Source of the DNA: UBA2365 sp964594045
Lineage (GTDB): Bacteria; Bacteroidota; Bacteroidia; Chitinophagales; Saprospiraceae
DNA length: 64,000 nucleotides
Direction: 5' to 3'
NCBI GenBank assembly: GCA_964594045.1
Contig: CAZQKR010000005.1
Location: 1 to 64,000, forward strand
The notes under the pieces were generated by a model. That model was not told where the DNA came from and made no database searches. It worked only from the letters and a program-made list of their open reading frames with translations. Shown in pieces: positions 52,583 to 62,993 of the stretch. The position numbers and the translations under genes are program-made. The stretch's first letter is position 1. Each line of letters opens with the position of its first letter.

Positions 52583-55390
52583 ATGCGTATATTTAAACTT
52601 TGCAAGCTAATCAAGTTGAAAAAGCTATATTTTCTATTTGCCGGATTTCTCTTTTGCCTCAATGCCAGCGGCCAGCATACCCCTATGATCACCAATTACA
52701 AAGCTTCAGACTATAAAGCCCACAACCAAAACTGGTCCTTGACGCAATGCTCCAACAGGATGATGTTTTCAGCAAACACCTACGGCTTGCTCTCATTCGA
52801 CGGAAACAGCTGGAAACTCAACAAATTGAAGTCTAACAAACTGCTTCGGTCAGTCTTTGCAAAAGGCAAAAGAATTTATTCAGGAGCTTTTGAGGAAATC
52901 GGATACTGGGAAGAAAATGAGTGTGGCAAGATGCAATTTACAGATCTGACCTCAAAAATTGATGTCAATTGGCTGAAAAATGAGGAGTTCTGGCACATCA
53001 CAGCCAACGAAAAATACGTTTTCTTTCAATCCTTTTCAGTTTTACTGGCTTATGACGGCCAAAAATTCAGAAGAATACCAGTTCAGGGTTCCATCATGTT
53101 TCTCCAATTCATTCAGGGAAAAGGCTATTTCCAGGCACTGGAGCATGGAATTTTTGTTTTGGACAATAAATTGAATACCCGGTTTTTAAAGAATTCGGGT
53201 TTTTTCAGAAATAAGATCATTTCGGGAATATTGCCGTATCAAGAGACCAATTCTCTTTTGATCACAACACATTCAGATGGAATTTTCATTTACAATGACG
53301 GTAAAATCACGGAATGGAGGGCTGATCTGAACAAATATTTCCAGGCTTCGCAGATCAATAAAGCTTTGGTCACACATGATCAGCAAATCGTTCTCGGCAC
53401 TATACGGGATGGCGTACTGATATTCGACAAGTCGAGAGAACTCCAATACCACATCAACACATCAAACGGCATACAGAACAATACCATTCTGGCGCTCATA
53501 GAAGATCAGGACAAGAACATCTGGATAGGTCTGGATAAAGGGATTTCCATGATAGATATGTCTCAAGAATTTCTGCAGTTCAGGGACATCAGCGGGCAGA
53601 TCGGTTCAGTGTACACCATAGCTGAACTGGATTCCGTGCTCTACCTGGGAACCAACCAGGGAGTGTATTTCCACGATATGAAAAGAGGGGTCAGTACGGG
53701 CTCTCAACTTGCTTTTACACTTGTTGAAGGTTCACAGGGACAGGTCTGGCAACTGCTGCCACTCAAAAACCAATTGTTCTGCGGTCACAATGAGGGTAGT
53801 TTCCTGATCAGTAACCAAAAAGCGATTAAAATCTCACCCGTCACAGGTGGTTGGTACAATGAGTTTGACAGCATAAAAGATGGAGAGAAAATTTTGCTTC
53901 AGGGCAATTATACCGGACTCTGCGTGTTCAGTTATGCAGGTGAGTCAATCCGTTTTTTGCACAAGGTCAACGGTTACAGCCAGCCGGTGAAAAAATTCAT
54001 TGCGGATGGACAATACCTTTGGGTATGTAACCAAAACTCAGGAGTCAAGCGCCTGAAACTGGACGAAAACTACAAAAATGTACTGGAAGTAATAAGCTAT
54101 GATAAAAAACGCGGGCTTTCTCAAAAAAACAACCTTGATCTGGTGAGATTCAATGATCAGATCATGGTTTGGGACGGTGAAACCCATTTTCATTATGATC
54201 AAAAAAAAGACATTTTTGTTGAGGATAGCTCGATGAGAATTTATGAAAAAGGATTCATTATCAGGTCTTTGGATAACAAAAACTGGCTAAGAATATACCA
54301 GGACAAAGCAGTCAGGATGTTTGGTCAACAGGAAATGGAACAAATCCCGTTGATATTCAACAGGGACTACCACAATGCGGTGGTACTCAATACTTTCCAG
54401 TTTGCCTATTGTATGGATGACGGTTATATCATCCAGAACAGGCAAGAGAGGGCCATGAGTAAAAATTCAGTTCAGGATAGCATCCAGATCCGCCTTCATG
54501 GAAAGGAGGGTAAATGTTTTCTGGTCATACCCGGCAGGCACACAAAAATTCCATACTCCGATAACGATGTAACTGTTGTTTTCAGGGATCTGGATTTCAG
54601 ACCAGGCAAAACCTACCGGTACAGGATTTTACCGACATCTGCAACATGGAAACTAATTGACAATAATTCAAAACTGGAACTGAGCAACCTGCGTGCAGGA
54701 AAATACAACCTCGAGATCAGGCGGTCAGACGGAACCTACGGTAAAATAAACTTTGAAATACTCCCTCCCTGGTATCTGAGCCATTTCACAATTTTCATGT
54801 ATATCATCATGGCTGGTGCAGGAATTTATCTGGTCAATCGCTACTATACGAAAAAACTGAAGCAAACAAAAGCTAAAATGCTTTCAGAACAAGCCAGATT
54901 GATCAAGGAACACACCATGGAAATTGAAAACCAACGCCTGGTCAGTGAAAATTTGTACAAAAACAAAGAATTGGCTAATGTAACTATGCATCTGATTCAG
55001 AAAAATGAGATCCTGAGCGAAATAAAAGGTGAACTTACTCAATTGAAATACCAGGCAGACCAGAAGCATTTATCAAGAGAAATACAATCTATTCTGAAAC
55101 AGATCAACCAAAACCTGACTTTAGAGGAAGATAAAAGACTTTTTGACACCAGTTTCGATGAAGTCCACGAGACTTTTCTGAAGACACTTAAAAGTAAATT
55201 TCCAAGTCTTTCACAGGATGACCTCAAACTTGCAGCTTTTCTGAGGATGAATCTGACATCCAAGGAAATCGCACCACTTTTCAATATATCCATTCGCGGA
55301 ATGGAAAATAAACGCTATCGTTTACGTAAAAAACTCAGGCTGGAAAGCGATGTCAATCTTACGGATTACTTCAATCAAATCATAATTTGA
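52583..55390 (+). CDS. one-piece transmembrane sensor-regulator, beta-propeller / triple-tyrosine domain / LuxR-type HTH
   Basis: A 935-residue regulator that probably controls the adjoining SusC/D locus. A signal peptide (KKLYFLFAGFLFCLNASGQ) exports a large sensor. Residues about 35-640 hold propeller repeats such as NNTILALIEDQDKNIWIGL. A triple-tyrosine-like Ig domain (about 655-730) has GKTYRYRILPTSATWKL. One transmembrane helix lies at about 735-755 (FTIFMYIIMAGAGIYLVNRY). A long coiled coil (about 760-850) leads to a C-terminal LuxR-type helix-turn-helix (SLSQDDLKLAAFLRMNLTSK, EIAPLFNISIRGMENKRYRL). There is no kinase or receiver domain, so ligand binding outside must act directly on the DNA-binding end. 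The start may instead be TTG at 52616, giving MKKLYFLFAGF. Confidence 0.86.
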   Translation: MRIFKLCKLIKLKKLYFLFAGFLFCLNASGQHTPMITNYKASDYKAHNQNWSLTQCSNRMMFSANTYGLLSFDGNSWKLNKLKSNKLLRSVFAKGKRIYSGAFEEIGYWEENECGKMQFTDLTSKIDVNWLKNEEFWHITANEKYVFFQSFSVLLAYDGQKFRRIPVQGSIMFLQFIQGKGYFQALEHGIFVLDNKLNTRFLKNSGFFRNKIISGILPYQETNSLLITTHSDGIFIYNDGKITEWRADLNKYFQASQINKALVTHDQQIVLGTIRDGVLIFDKSRELQYHINTSNGIQNNTILALIEDQDKNIWIGLDKGISMIDMSQEFLQFRDISGQIGSVYTIAELDSVLYLGTNQGVYFHDMKRGVSTGSQLAFTLVEGSQGQVWQLLPLKNQLFCGHNEGSFLISNQKAIKISPVTGGWYNEFDSIKDGEKILLQGNYTGLCVFSYAGESIRFLHKVNGYSQPVKKFIADGQYLWVCNQNSGVKRLKLDENYKNVLEVISYDKKRGLSQKNNLDLVRFNDQIMVWDGETHFHYDQKKDIFVEDSSMRIYEKGFIIRSLDNKNWLRIYQDKAVRMFGQQEMEQIPLIFNRDYHNAVVLNTFQFAYCMDDGYIIQNRQERAMSKNSVQDSIQIRLHGKEGKCFLVIPGRHTKIPYSDNDVTVVFRDLDFRPGKTYRYRILPTSATWKLIDNNSKLELSNLRAGKYNLEIRRSDGTYGKINFEILPPWYLSHFTIFMYIIMAGAGIYLVNRYYTKKLKQTKAKMLSEQARLIKEHTMEIENQRLVSENLYKNKELANVTMHLIQKNEILSEIKGELTQLKYQADQKHLSREIQSILKQINQNLTLEEDKRLFDTSFDEVHETFLKTLKSKFPSLSQDDLKLAAFLRMNLTSKEIAPLFNISIRGMENKRYRLRKKLRLESDVNLTDYFNQIII

Positions 55391-55485
55391 CCGGTTTACC
55401 AAAACAATTCATTTCCAAGTCCATAATCCTGAAGTTGGCGTAGTCATGGCGTACCACTTTTCATACAATAATTGTTAATATATTC

Positions 55486-55493
55486 TATATTTG
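55486..55493 (+). promoter_or_regulatory. -7 promoter element of the SusC operon
   Basis: TATATTTG matches TAnnTTTG, 176 bases before the susC-like ATG. It predicts a long leader of about 160 bases, where the sensor-regulator may bind nearby. No clear -33 TTTG or inverted repeat was found. Confidence 0.4.
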
Positions 55494-55661
55494 TTGGTGC
55501 TATTTATTTTGAATAAAAAAATCAACAAAAACCTTGTCTGAATTGTTGATTTACAGGTAAACAAAATAATAATTTCGCATAATCCCGTGTATCTCAGTGA
55601 TTGTATCGCAATCAATTATTAATTGCAAAATATATACATTAACTATGAAAAACTCAACACT

Positions 55662-58600
55662 ATGACCCGTTGGATTAAACTACCCGTATTGTTTGTTTGC
55701 TTTTTACTACTGTCTGCAAATGCATTTACCCAAAATATTAATGTTACCGGAACAGTAAAAGATTTCAAAACCGGAGAACCCATCATTGGTGCGGCAATTT
55801 TGGTGAAAGCTACCAATGAAGGTGTGGTAACGGATTTTGAAGGTCAATTTGAGATTTCAGTTGCACGGGATGCGATCCTGGAAATATCATATCTCGGCTA
55901 CTCGACACAGGAGATTAAAGTTTTGGATGCAAAGCCGCTGTCAATCTTACTTAAAACGGAGGATATTCTTTTGGAGCAGGTAGTCGTAGTAGGATATGGT
56001 GTGCAGCGGAAGGTGGATGTTACCGGATCAACCGTAAGCGTAAAGGGAGAAGAACTGGCTAAACAGCCTGTTATGACAGCCACCCAGGCTTTGCAGGGAA
56101 AAGTTGCGGGGGTACAGGTCATTTCAAGCGGTAAACCTGGATCCTCACCCAATATCAGAATTCGCGGAACCGGGACAGCAATAGCAGGAACTGCAGCTCT
56201 GTTCGTTGTCGACGGTGTTTTGACAGATGACATCAGCAATATCAATACTTCCGAGATCGTTAATATGGATGTGCTGAAGGACGCTTCCAGCACTGCGATC
56301 TATGGCGCAAGAGGCGCTAATGGTGTTGTGATCATCACCACCAAAAAAGGTCAGAGCGGAGCAACCAAAATCAACTATAATAACTTTTTAGGTATACGGA
56401 ATGCAGCGAACCTGATCAGAATGGCAAATGCACTGGAATACGCCAATTATGCCTCAGCTGCAACAGGTTTTAACATCGAAGCCGGCGATGTAAGTACTGA
56501 CTGGTACGGTGAAATCCTGAGAACCGCATTTACACATAATCATAACCTTTCATTGTCAGGCGGTTCTGATCAGATGACACATTTTCTGAGCTTTGGATAC
56601 CTGGAAGATGAAGGTATCGTACTGAACAATAAATTCAAACGATTCAACCTCAGGACAAATCTGGATTACAAAATCAATCCATATTTCAATTTTGGGATCA
56701 ACGGATCCTTTTCACAATCCAATGACCAGGATGTTAACCTGGGAACTGCCTACAACAACGCATATCGTGCAGCACCGATCATCCCCGGAATTGTGGATGG
56801 AAGATACGGCAATACATCTCAGTATCAAAACGTTGGCAATCCCATACTGGATCTGAACAACAATGACAACCTGGCAGTGAGGAACCGTATTCAGGCATCC
56901 GGATATTTTGAATTGAAGCCAATTGCAGGGCTAAGTATTAAATCCATGATAGGTACTGACCTGATCAACGGTAATTCAAGAAATTATAACTATAAATTTC
57001 TCAATGATGAGGTGACCTTCATCACCCCAGGAGGAAATCAAAGGTCACCCAAGAGTGCTTTATCCGTTTCCAACGATAACAGCTTCAGATGGGTTTGGGA
57101 CAATTTTGCAACCTATACAACCAATTTTGGAAAAAACTATCTCTCTTTCATGGCGGGGACAACCGCAGAAAAATATACACTGGCCTGGGCATCTGCTTAC
57201 AGGCAGGATGTTCCGGAAGTCGAGGATCTTTGGTATATCACCACAGGTAATGCCAATACTTCTACCAACAATGGCAGCGGAGATAAATGGACCAGAAATT
57301 CCTATATTTCAAGGGTGAATTACAATTTTGATGACAAATACATATTTACAGCTACACTGAGAGCGGATGGAAGTTCCAGGATTGCCAAAGAGAACAGGTG
57401 GGGATTTTTCCCTTCTGCCGGATTGGCATGGGTACTGACCAATGAACCTTTCCTGGAAAACCAGCGGGTTTTTGAAACATTGCGTCTTCGCACTTCATGG
57501 GGACGAGTTGGTAATGACCGTGTACCATCAGATGCTTTCACCGTGACTGTAACCCCAAACCTGGCCTACCCCTTTGGAGGAGGGATAGCTACACCGGGAA
57601 GTGCGATCACACAGATCAAGGACCCGAACCTCAAATGGGAAACAACCGAGGAATTCGATCTTGCACTCGAATATGCTTTGCTCCAGGGAAAATTATATGG
57701 AGAGATCGGGTTCTATGATAAAAAATCCAGGGACCTGCTGATCAATGTCAAGGTTCCGGCTGTTGTCGGAGATGAAGACGGGGTCGTATTGACCAATGCG
57801 GCATCCATCAGAAATACTGGTTTTGAATTTTCAACTAACTGGAGAAACAGGATCAATGATCAATCCAGTTATAAGATCGGACTGAATGTCACGATCAACC
57901 AAAATGATGTGATCGGTCTGAACGGTGGCCAACCTATCCTGGATGGCGGTATCGGTGCCGGCCAGGTGTTCACTACAAAAACAGATAACGGCAATCCGGT
58001 AGGTAGTTTCTATGTTTACGAAGTGCTGGGTGTTTTCCAGAACGGTGAAGAGATCAATGCCTACATTTCGTCAAAGGGACAAATTATCCAGCCAAGTGCT
58101 TCACCCGGAGACTTTAAATACCGTGATCTGAATGACGACGGCAGGATCGATGACAAAGACAGGGTATTTGTTGGTTCTTACCAGCCTAAAGCTTATTTTG
58201 GTATTGACGGTGAATATACCTATAAGGCGTTCAGTCTGAGTTTTGATATCTATGGCAATATCGGGAATAAGGTTTACAATGGTAAAAAAGCCTTAAGACT
58301 GAGCGGACTGGATAATGTGGAGCGTTCATTGGCTTATGACAGGTGGACTCCCAACAGCGGTATACAGGATGAACCGGGAGCAAACGCCGGATATCTGCCT
58401 GCATCCACATATTATGTCGAGTCCGGCGATTTCATCAGGCTCAATAACATCAGTCTTTCCTATGAATTGCCTAAAAAACTGCTTTCCAGGGCAAAATTGA
58501 CGGGAGCACGGTTCTTTGTAACAGGACAAAATGTTTTTACTCTTAAGAAGTATAGCGGATTCACTGCAGAACTGCCTGCAGATTCTCCGACAAGAGCAGG

Positions 58601-58664
58601 TATTGAAATGAATGCATATCCTACAACAAGGACAATTGCTTGTGGTGTAAACTTTTCATTGTAA
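55662..58664 (+). CDS. SusC/RagA-family TonB-linked outer membrane transporter
   Basis: A 1000-residue outer-membrane receptor for oligosaccharide uptake. The signal peptide is MTRWIKLPVLFVCFLLLSAN. A carboxypeptidase-regulatory-like domain (VTGTVKDFKTGEPIIGAAIL) and the SusC-type VVVVGYGVQRKVDVTGS segment precede the plug (IRIRGTGTAIAGTAALFVVD, ASSTAIYGARGANGVVII). The 22-strand barrel ends TIACGVNFSL. The frame is open from a TTG at 55623, but the ATG at 55662 starts a correct signal peptide. It pairs with the SusD gene 18 bases on, and TonB energises import. Confidence 0.95.
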   Translation: MTRWIKLPVLFVCFLLLSANAFTQNINVTGTVKDFKTGEPIIGAAILVKATNEGVVTDFEGQFEISVARDAILEISYLGYSTQEIKVLDAKPLSILLKTEDILLEQVVVVGYGVQRKVDVTGSTVSVKGEELAKQPVMTATQALQGKVAGVQVISSGKPGSSPNIRIRGTGTAIAGTAALFVVDGVLTDDISNINTSEIVNMDVLKDASSTAIYGARGANGVVIITTKKGQSGATKINYNNFLGIRNAANLIRMANALEYANYASAATGFNIEAGDVSTDWYGEILRTAFTHNHNLSLSGGSDQMTHFLSFGYLEDEGIVLNNKFKRFNLRTNLDYKINPYFNFGINGSFSQSNDQDVNLGTAYNNAYRAAPIIPGIVDGRYGNTSQYQNVGNPILDLNNNDNLAVRNRIQASGYFELKPIAGLSIKSMIGTDLINGNSRNYNYKFLNDEVTFITPGGNQRSPKSALSVSNDNSFRWVWDNFATYTTNFGKNYLSFMAGTTAEKYTLAWASAYRQDVPEVEDLWYITTGNANTSTNNGSGDKWTRNSYISRVNYNFDDKYIFTATLRADGSSRIAKENRWGFFPSAGLAWVLTNEPFLENQRVFETLRLRTSWGRVGNDRVPSDAFTVTVTPNLAYPFGGGIATPGSAITQIKDPNLKWETTEEFDLALEYALLQGKLYGEIGFYDKKSRDLLINVKVPAVVGDEDGVVLTNAASIRNTGFEFSTNWRNRINDQSSYKIGLNVTINQNDVIGLNGGQPILDGGIGAGQVFTTKTDNGNPVGSFYVYEVLGVFQNGEEINAYISSKGQIIQPSASPGDFKYRDLNDDGRIDDKDRVFVGSYQPKAYFGIDGEYTYKAFSLSFDIYGNIGNKVYNGKKALRLSGLDNVERSLAYDRWTPNSGIQDEPGANAGYLPASTYYVESGDFIRLNNISLSYELPKKLLSRAKLTGARFFVTGQNVFTLKKYSGFTAELPADSPTRAGIEMNAYPTTRTIACGVNFSL

Positions 58665-58682
58665 ACAAAAAAAAACTGAAAA

Positions 58683-60212
58683 ATGAAAAATAATTCCATC
58701 ATTTATCTATTTGGTTTTATTGCCCTGTTAAGCCTTTCTGCCTGCACAGCGGATTTTCTGGATGTACCGGTCCAGGGAGCAGGGACAGCAGCAACAGATC
58801 CCAATTTTGCTGAAAATCTGGTTACAGGCGTTTACAATACCCTGATTTCAGGAGATGCATTCGGAAGTGGAGATACACATGGTATCGCATTCATTTCCAC
58901 CACCAACATCATGTCAGACGATGCTGATAAAGGCAGCACGCCAAATGACCAGATCGGTATTATAGGGGAGCTGGACAACTTCACCCACGGACCAACCAAT
59001 ATTTTTGTGGGTTCACTGTGGAATGGTCACTATAATGCTATAGCCAAATGCAACCAGGCTGTTAAGGCACTGGAAACTGCAACAGTGGATGAAAACACCA
59101 GAAACAGATGGCTGGGTGAAGTGAGGTTTCTGAGAGCTTATTACTATTTTAATCTGGTCCGTTACTACGGAGGAGTTCCTGCAGTTCTCCGTGTACCTGA
59201 AAGTGCAAAAGACGCCAATGATGATCCTGTATTTCAAACCAGGGCGTCTGTGGACGATATTTATAAGATCGTCACAGAAGACCTGGAATTTGCTGTTGCC
59301 AATACCCCTCTCAGAAACCAGACCCAGGCTGGTCGCATCAATAAAGGTACAGCTCAGTCCATGCTGGCAAAGGTTTATTTGTATCGTAAAAACTGGCAAA
59401 AAGTACTTGATCTCACCACGGAAGTGATCAACAGCGGACAATACGCCTTGCTGAATGAGTATGCAAAGATCTGGAGATTTGCAGGTAACAATTCCAGCGA
59501 ATCCATTTTTGAAGTACAGACGGGCACATTCAATAATACCGACTTCGGAGTGAGAGGATATTGTGTATGGCAAGGTCCGAGAGTGGGTGGAAAAGGAGGC
59601 TGGACTGACCTCGGTTTCGGATTCTGTACGCCTTCCAGACAATTCGTCGATTCATACGAACCCGGTGACATCAGAAAAGATGCAACTATCATCGTGATTG
59701 ATGATTCAGGCACGCATACGGGAACCATCCTTTATGACGGATACAGGATCCCAAGTAAAGATTCCATTGAGAATTATTTTTACAATTATAAGGCTTACCA
59801 CAGCGAACTGAAGAAAGATGAACCATTTTTGGGCAATAGAGATAATAAACAGAAAAATATACATATTTTAAGGTATGCCGACGTTATATTGATGCAGGCT
59901 GAAGCGGCAAATGAATTGGGAAATAGCTCGCTGGCCGTGGACAACCTGAATCTGATCAGAAACAGGGCAGGACTGGAAGATATCAATCCCGCACCCGGGA
60001 CCGCATTAAGAGAAGCGATCTGGAGAGAACGAAGGTATGAGCTGGCTTTGGAACACGACAGATTTTTTGACATTGTAAGACAGGGACGGGCAGGACAGAT
60101 CATGAGAGCAGCCGGCAAAAATTTTGTTGACGGCAAGCACGAATTGCTTCCTATACCAGCACTTCAGATTGAGCTGAGCGGAGGAAGTCTCTTACAAAAT
60201 CCTGGATATTAA
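58683..60212 (+). CDS. RagB/SusD-family glycan-binding lipoprotein
   Basis: A 509-residue outer-membrane lipoprotein that caps the SusC channel and binds glycan. The lipobox is LSLSAC (Cys21), followed by TADFLDVPVQG. Helical TPR-like landmarks are EVRFLRAYYYFNLVRYYGGV and the C-terminal RYADVILMQAEAANELGNSS, NLIRNRAGL and WRERRYELALEHDRFFDIVR. It starts 18 bases after the SusC stop, as is usual for the pair. The glycan is unknown. Confidence 0.95.
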   Translation: MKNNSIIYLFGFIALLSLSACTADFLDVPVQGAGTAATDPNFAENLVTGVYNTLISGDAFGSGDTHGIAFISTTNIMSDDADKGSTPNDQIGIIGELDNFTHGPTNIFVGSLWNGHYNAIAKCNQAVKALETATVDENTRNRWLGEVRFLRAYYYFNLVRYYGGVPAVLRVPESAKDANDDPVFQTRASVDDIYKIVTEDLEFAVANTPLRNQTQAGRINKGTAQSMLAKVYLYRKNWQKVLDLTTEVINSGQYALLNEYAKIWRFAGNNSSESIFEVQTGTFNNTDFGVRGYCVWQGPRVGGKGGWTDLGFGFCTPSRQFVDSYEPGDIRKDATIIVIDDSGTHTGTILYDGYRIPSKDSIENYFYNYKAYHSELKKDEPFLGNRDNKQKNIHILRYADVILMQAEAANELGNSSLAVDNLNLIRNRAGLEDINPAPGTALREAIWRERRYELALEHDRFFDIVRQGRAGQIMRAAGKNFVDGKHELLPIPALQIELSGGSLLQNPGY

Positions 60213-60262
60213 TTTATTAAATAGACTTTGTATTAATTATTGTTAACATTAAAATTTGTAAA

Positions 60263-61126
60263 ATGAAAGCAAAAACTCTTTCTTTTATTTTCGCTGCACT
60301 TGTTGGAGCGAGTATGTTTTTAGGTATCACTTCTTGTGGAGAAGAAGAACTTCCTCCAATTGACGGATACAATAACTCAGATGAAGTTGCATCCACCAAT
60401 CTGGTTGCACATTGGGGATTCGAAGGTGATGGTAAAGAAACCAAATCCGGAGCTGCTCCTTCAAGTTCAATCAATGCAACTTATGTTGACGGACTTTATG
60501 AAGGTGGTAAAGCAGTGAAATTCGCCGCTGGATACCTTGCATACAATGAAATTGCAGCTTTGAACAGCCTGCCCAACATGACGGTTTCAGTATGGGCTAA
60601 CTTTGACAACAATGGTACTCATCCAACTCCGTTCTTCAGCATGACCAGAGCTAATGAATGGGCAGGAAACATCAACCTGATGGCTGAAACCGGCTGGAAA
60701 CAAGCCGGAAAAGATACTTTGATCGTAAAAGGATTGGTCGTAACCAATAAGGATGGAAATCCTTCATGGCAGGATTCAAGAAATGAACCTTCCAAAGGTG
60801 GCGTTCAGGTTCCTAAAGGAATCAATACTTGGAAACACATGGTGATGACATGGGACGGCGCAACTTCTCTGTTCAAAATTTATGTGGATGGTGTGAAAGT
60901 AAGCAACCCGGAATGGGAACAGAGAGGAACAACTGGTCCGCTTAATTTCTACACACCTACAAAACCTTTGATCGGCGCATGGGGTACCAACGTACCTGGA
61001 GGCGGAACTGCTGAAGCATGGCAAAAAGCTATGACCGGTAGTGTCGATGAACTCAGAGTGTACAACAAAGCCCTCACCGATGCAGAGATCGGAGCTTTGT
61101 ACAAACTGGAAAAAGCCGGAAGATAG
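60263..61126 (+). CDS. LamG/concanavalin-like lipoprotein, probable surface glycan-binding protein
   Basis: A 287-residue lipoprotein. The signal peptide MKAKTLSFIFAALVGASMFL ends in a lipobox (GITSC, Cys26). The acidic GEEELPP just after the cysteine resembles the Bacteroidota surface-export signal. One LamG-type jelly-roll domain spans about 48-285: LVAHWGFEGDGKETKSG, NMTVSVWANFDNNGTH, KHMVMTWDGATSLFKIYVDG, and the usual close GSVDELRVYNKALTDAEI. No catalytic glutamate pair typical of glucanases is seen, so binding is more likely than cleavage. Its position after SusD is that of an SGBP. A terminator follows. Confidence 0.85.
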   Translation: MKAKTLSFIFAALVGASMFLGITSCGEEELPPIDGYNNSDEVASTNLVAHWGFEGDGKETKSGAAPSSSINATYVDGLYEGGKAVKFAAGYLAYNEIAALNSLPNMTVSVWANFDNNGTHPTPFFSMTRANEWAGNINLMAETGWKQAGKDTLIVKGLVVTNKDGNPSWQDSRNEPSKGGVQVPKGINTWKHMVMTWDGATSLFKIYVDGVKVSNPEWEQRGTTGPLNFYTPTKPLIGAWGTNVPGGGTAEAWQKAMTGSVDELRVYNKALTDAEIGALYKLEKAGR

Positions 61127-61146
61127 TCTGGAGAAATTTTCATACA

Positions 61147-61180
61147 GTGGAGAAGGCCATTTGCCTTTCTCCACTTTTTT
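61147..61180 (+). terminator. terminator between the LamG gene and the glycoside hydrolase
   Basis: GTGGAGAAGGC (61147-61157) pairs with GCCTTTCTCCAC (61163-61174), one bulge, then six T. It lies 20 bases past the LamG stop and would reduce transcription of the downstream enzyme relative to SusC/D. Confidence 0.8.
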
Positions 61181-61323
61181 ACCCAATTTTCAGACTGCTT
61201 GTTTCAAACATTTTAAGAATATGCCTGTTTGTTCAGACAAGCAGTAGGTTTTTTTTGTCATTACCAGTCCCTCAGATCAAGGAATTTTGGATATTAAACC
61301 CTGATAATGATTAAAAAATACAC

Positions 61324-62970
61324 ATGAAACAAACATATTTTGGTTTATTGATCCTGTTGCTGTTCTTTAGCTCCTGTGACCCTCAGGAGTCACCGCCTGA
61401 ATCAATGAATTTGACACGCCTGTACATCAATGGGATTGAAACCAATGATTTCAAGGGATCTACCATTATGCCGGAGATCAGGGTCAGTTTTTCCGAACCA
61501 GTTGACCTGAATACCGCTTATAACACAATAGTTTTGAGCACCTTCGGCACTCCGGCTGATTTGGTCATTAGCACAGACAACAATGATTCCACATTGGTAG
61601 TCAGACCTGAAAGCCCTTTGAAATATATCACCAAATACGATTTCATCATTTACAATCAACTGATGTCGGTCAAAGGCGCAACCTTAAACAATGCTGTTCA
61701 GGTCAGCCTTACCACAGAAATTGATCCAACACCTAAATTTTCAGAACTTTCTGATGATGAATTACTTACGCTCGTACAGGAACAAACATTCAGGTATTTT
61801 TGGGATTTTGCGCACCCTGTTTCCGGCCTTGCAAGGGAAAGGAACAATTCGGGAGACCTGGTTACTTCAGGCGGTTCAGGGTTTGGTATCATGAGTATTC
61901 CAGTAGCAGTCAACAGAGGTTTTATCACCCGACAACAAGGCCTTGAAAGACTGCTCACCATTACTGATTTTCTGTTGAATAAAGCAGACAGGTTCCACGG
62001 CGTATTTCCTCACTGGTTGAACGGTGCTACGGGAAAAACCATTCCATTCAGTACCAAGGATGACGGAGGAGATCTTGTCGAAACCTCCTTTCTCATCGCA
62101 GGCTTACTCACCGTTTCTATTTATTTTGATGAAAATAACCCGGAAGAAAGTCTTTTAAGACAAAACATCAAAGAAATCTGGGAGTCAGTTGAATGGTCCT
62201 GGCACACCAAAAATGATCAGAAAGTGCTTTACTGGCACTGGTCACCAAAATATAACTGGGAAATGAACCATCAGATCAGAGGCTGGAATGAAGCACTGAT
62301 CACTTACGTACTTGCGGCTTCATCCCCTACCCACCCTGTTTCTAAAGAAGTATATGAGCAAGGCTGGGCCATGAACGGCGGAATGAAGAACGGTAAAAGT
62401 TTTTATGGCATCAACTTGCCTTTGGGTTATGACTATGGAGGTCCATTGTTTTTTGAACATTATTCTTTTCTTGGAATTGACCCTGAAGGGCTGACAGATC
62501 AATATGCAAATTACTGGGACCAGGCTGTAAATCACTCGAGGATCAACCATGCTTACTGCGTAGCCAATCCAAAGAATTACTACGGCTACAGCCAGAATTG
62601 CTGGGGCCTGACAGCAAGTGACAATAATACCGGTTACAGTGCGCATAGTCCAACCAATGACAAAGGGATCATCACCCCGACAGCAGCACTCTCCTCCATG
62701 CCGTTTACCCCAAAAGAATCCATGGATGCCCTGAATTACTTCTTTTATATTCTTGGGGATAAAACATTCAAAGAGTATGGTTTCATCGATGCATTCAGCC
62801 TGCATCACGGCTGGTTTGCATCTTCATTTCTAGCAATAGATCAGGGTCCGGTCATCATCATGATTGAAAACCACCGTACTGAACTGATATGGAATTTGTT
62901 GATGCAGCATGCGGATGTCAGACAGGGACTGATCAAATTAGGATTTTCCAGCACCAAATATAATTTTTGA
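61324..62970 (+). CDS. glycoamylase-family (GH144-like) lipoprotein
   Basis: A 548-residue surface or periplasmic glycan-degrading enzyme candidate. The lipobox is FFSSC (Cys19), followed by an Ig-like (Big_5-type) domain (about 28-135) with PEIRVSFSEPVDLNT. The catalytic domain belongs to the Pfam glycoamylase family PF10091, (alpha/alpha)6-barrel: QTFRYFWDFAHPVSGLARER, SIPVAVNRGFITRQQGLERL, HGVFPHWLNGATGKTIPFST, DDGGDLVETSFLIAGLLTVS and YSFLGIDPEGLTDQYANYWD. Characterised relatives in Bacteroidota are GH144 endo-beta-1,2-glucanases, so beta-1,2-glucan is the leading substrate guess, not proven. It belongs to the SusC/D locus. Confidence 0.85.
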   Translation: MKQTYFGLLILLLFFSSCDPQESPPESMNLTRLYINGIETNDFKGSTIMPEIRVSFSEPVDLNTAYNTIVLSTFGTPADLVISTDNNDSTLVVRPESPLKYITKYDFIIYNQLMSVKGATLNNAVQVSLTTEIDPTPKFSELSDDELLTLVQEQTFRYFWDFAHPVSGLARERNNSGDLVTSGGSGFGIMSIPVAVNRGFITRQQGLERLLTITDFLLNKADRFHGVFPHWLNGATGKTIPFSTKDDGGDLVETSFLIAGLLTVSIYFDENNPEESLLRQNIKEIWESVEWSWHTKNDQKVLYWHWSPKYNWEMNHQIRGWNEALITYVLAASSPTHPVSKEVYEQGWAMNGGMKNGKSFYGINLPLGYDYGGPLFFEHYSFLGIDPEGLTDQYANYWDQAVNHSRINHAYCVANPKNYYGYSQNCWGLTASDNNTGYSAHSPTNDKGIITPTAALSSMPFTPKESMDALNYFFYILGDKTFKEYGFIDAFSLHHGWFASSFLAIDQGPVIIMIENHRTELIWNLLMQHADVRQGLIKLGFSSTKYNF

Positions 62971-62993
62971 AGAATCATACAAATGCTGAAAAA

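Noticed and set aside
59013..59642. 209-codon frame antisense to the SusD gene
   Set aside because: It is the mirror of a clear SusD coding region; its translation has no recognisable domain.
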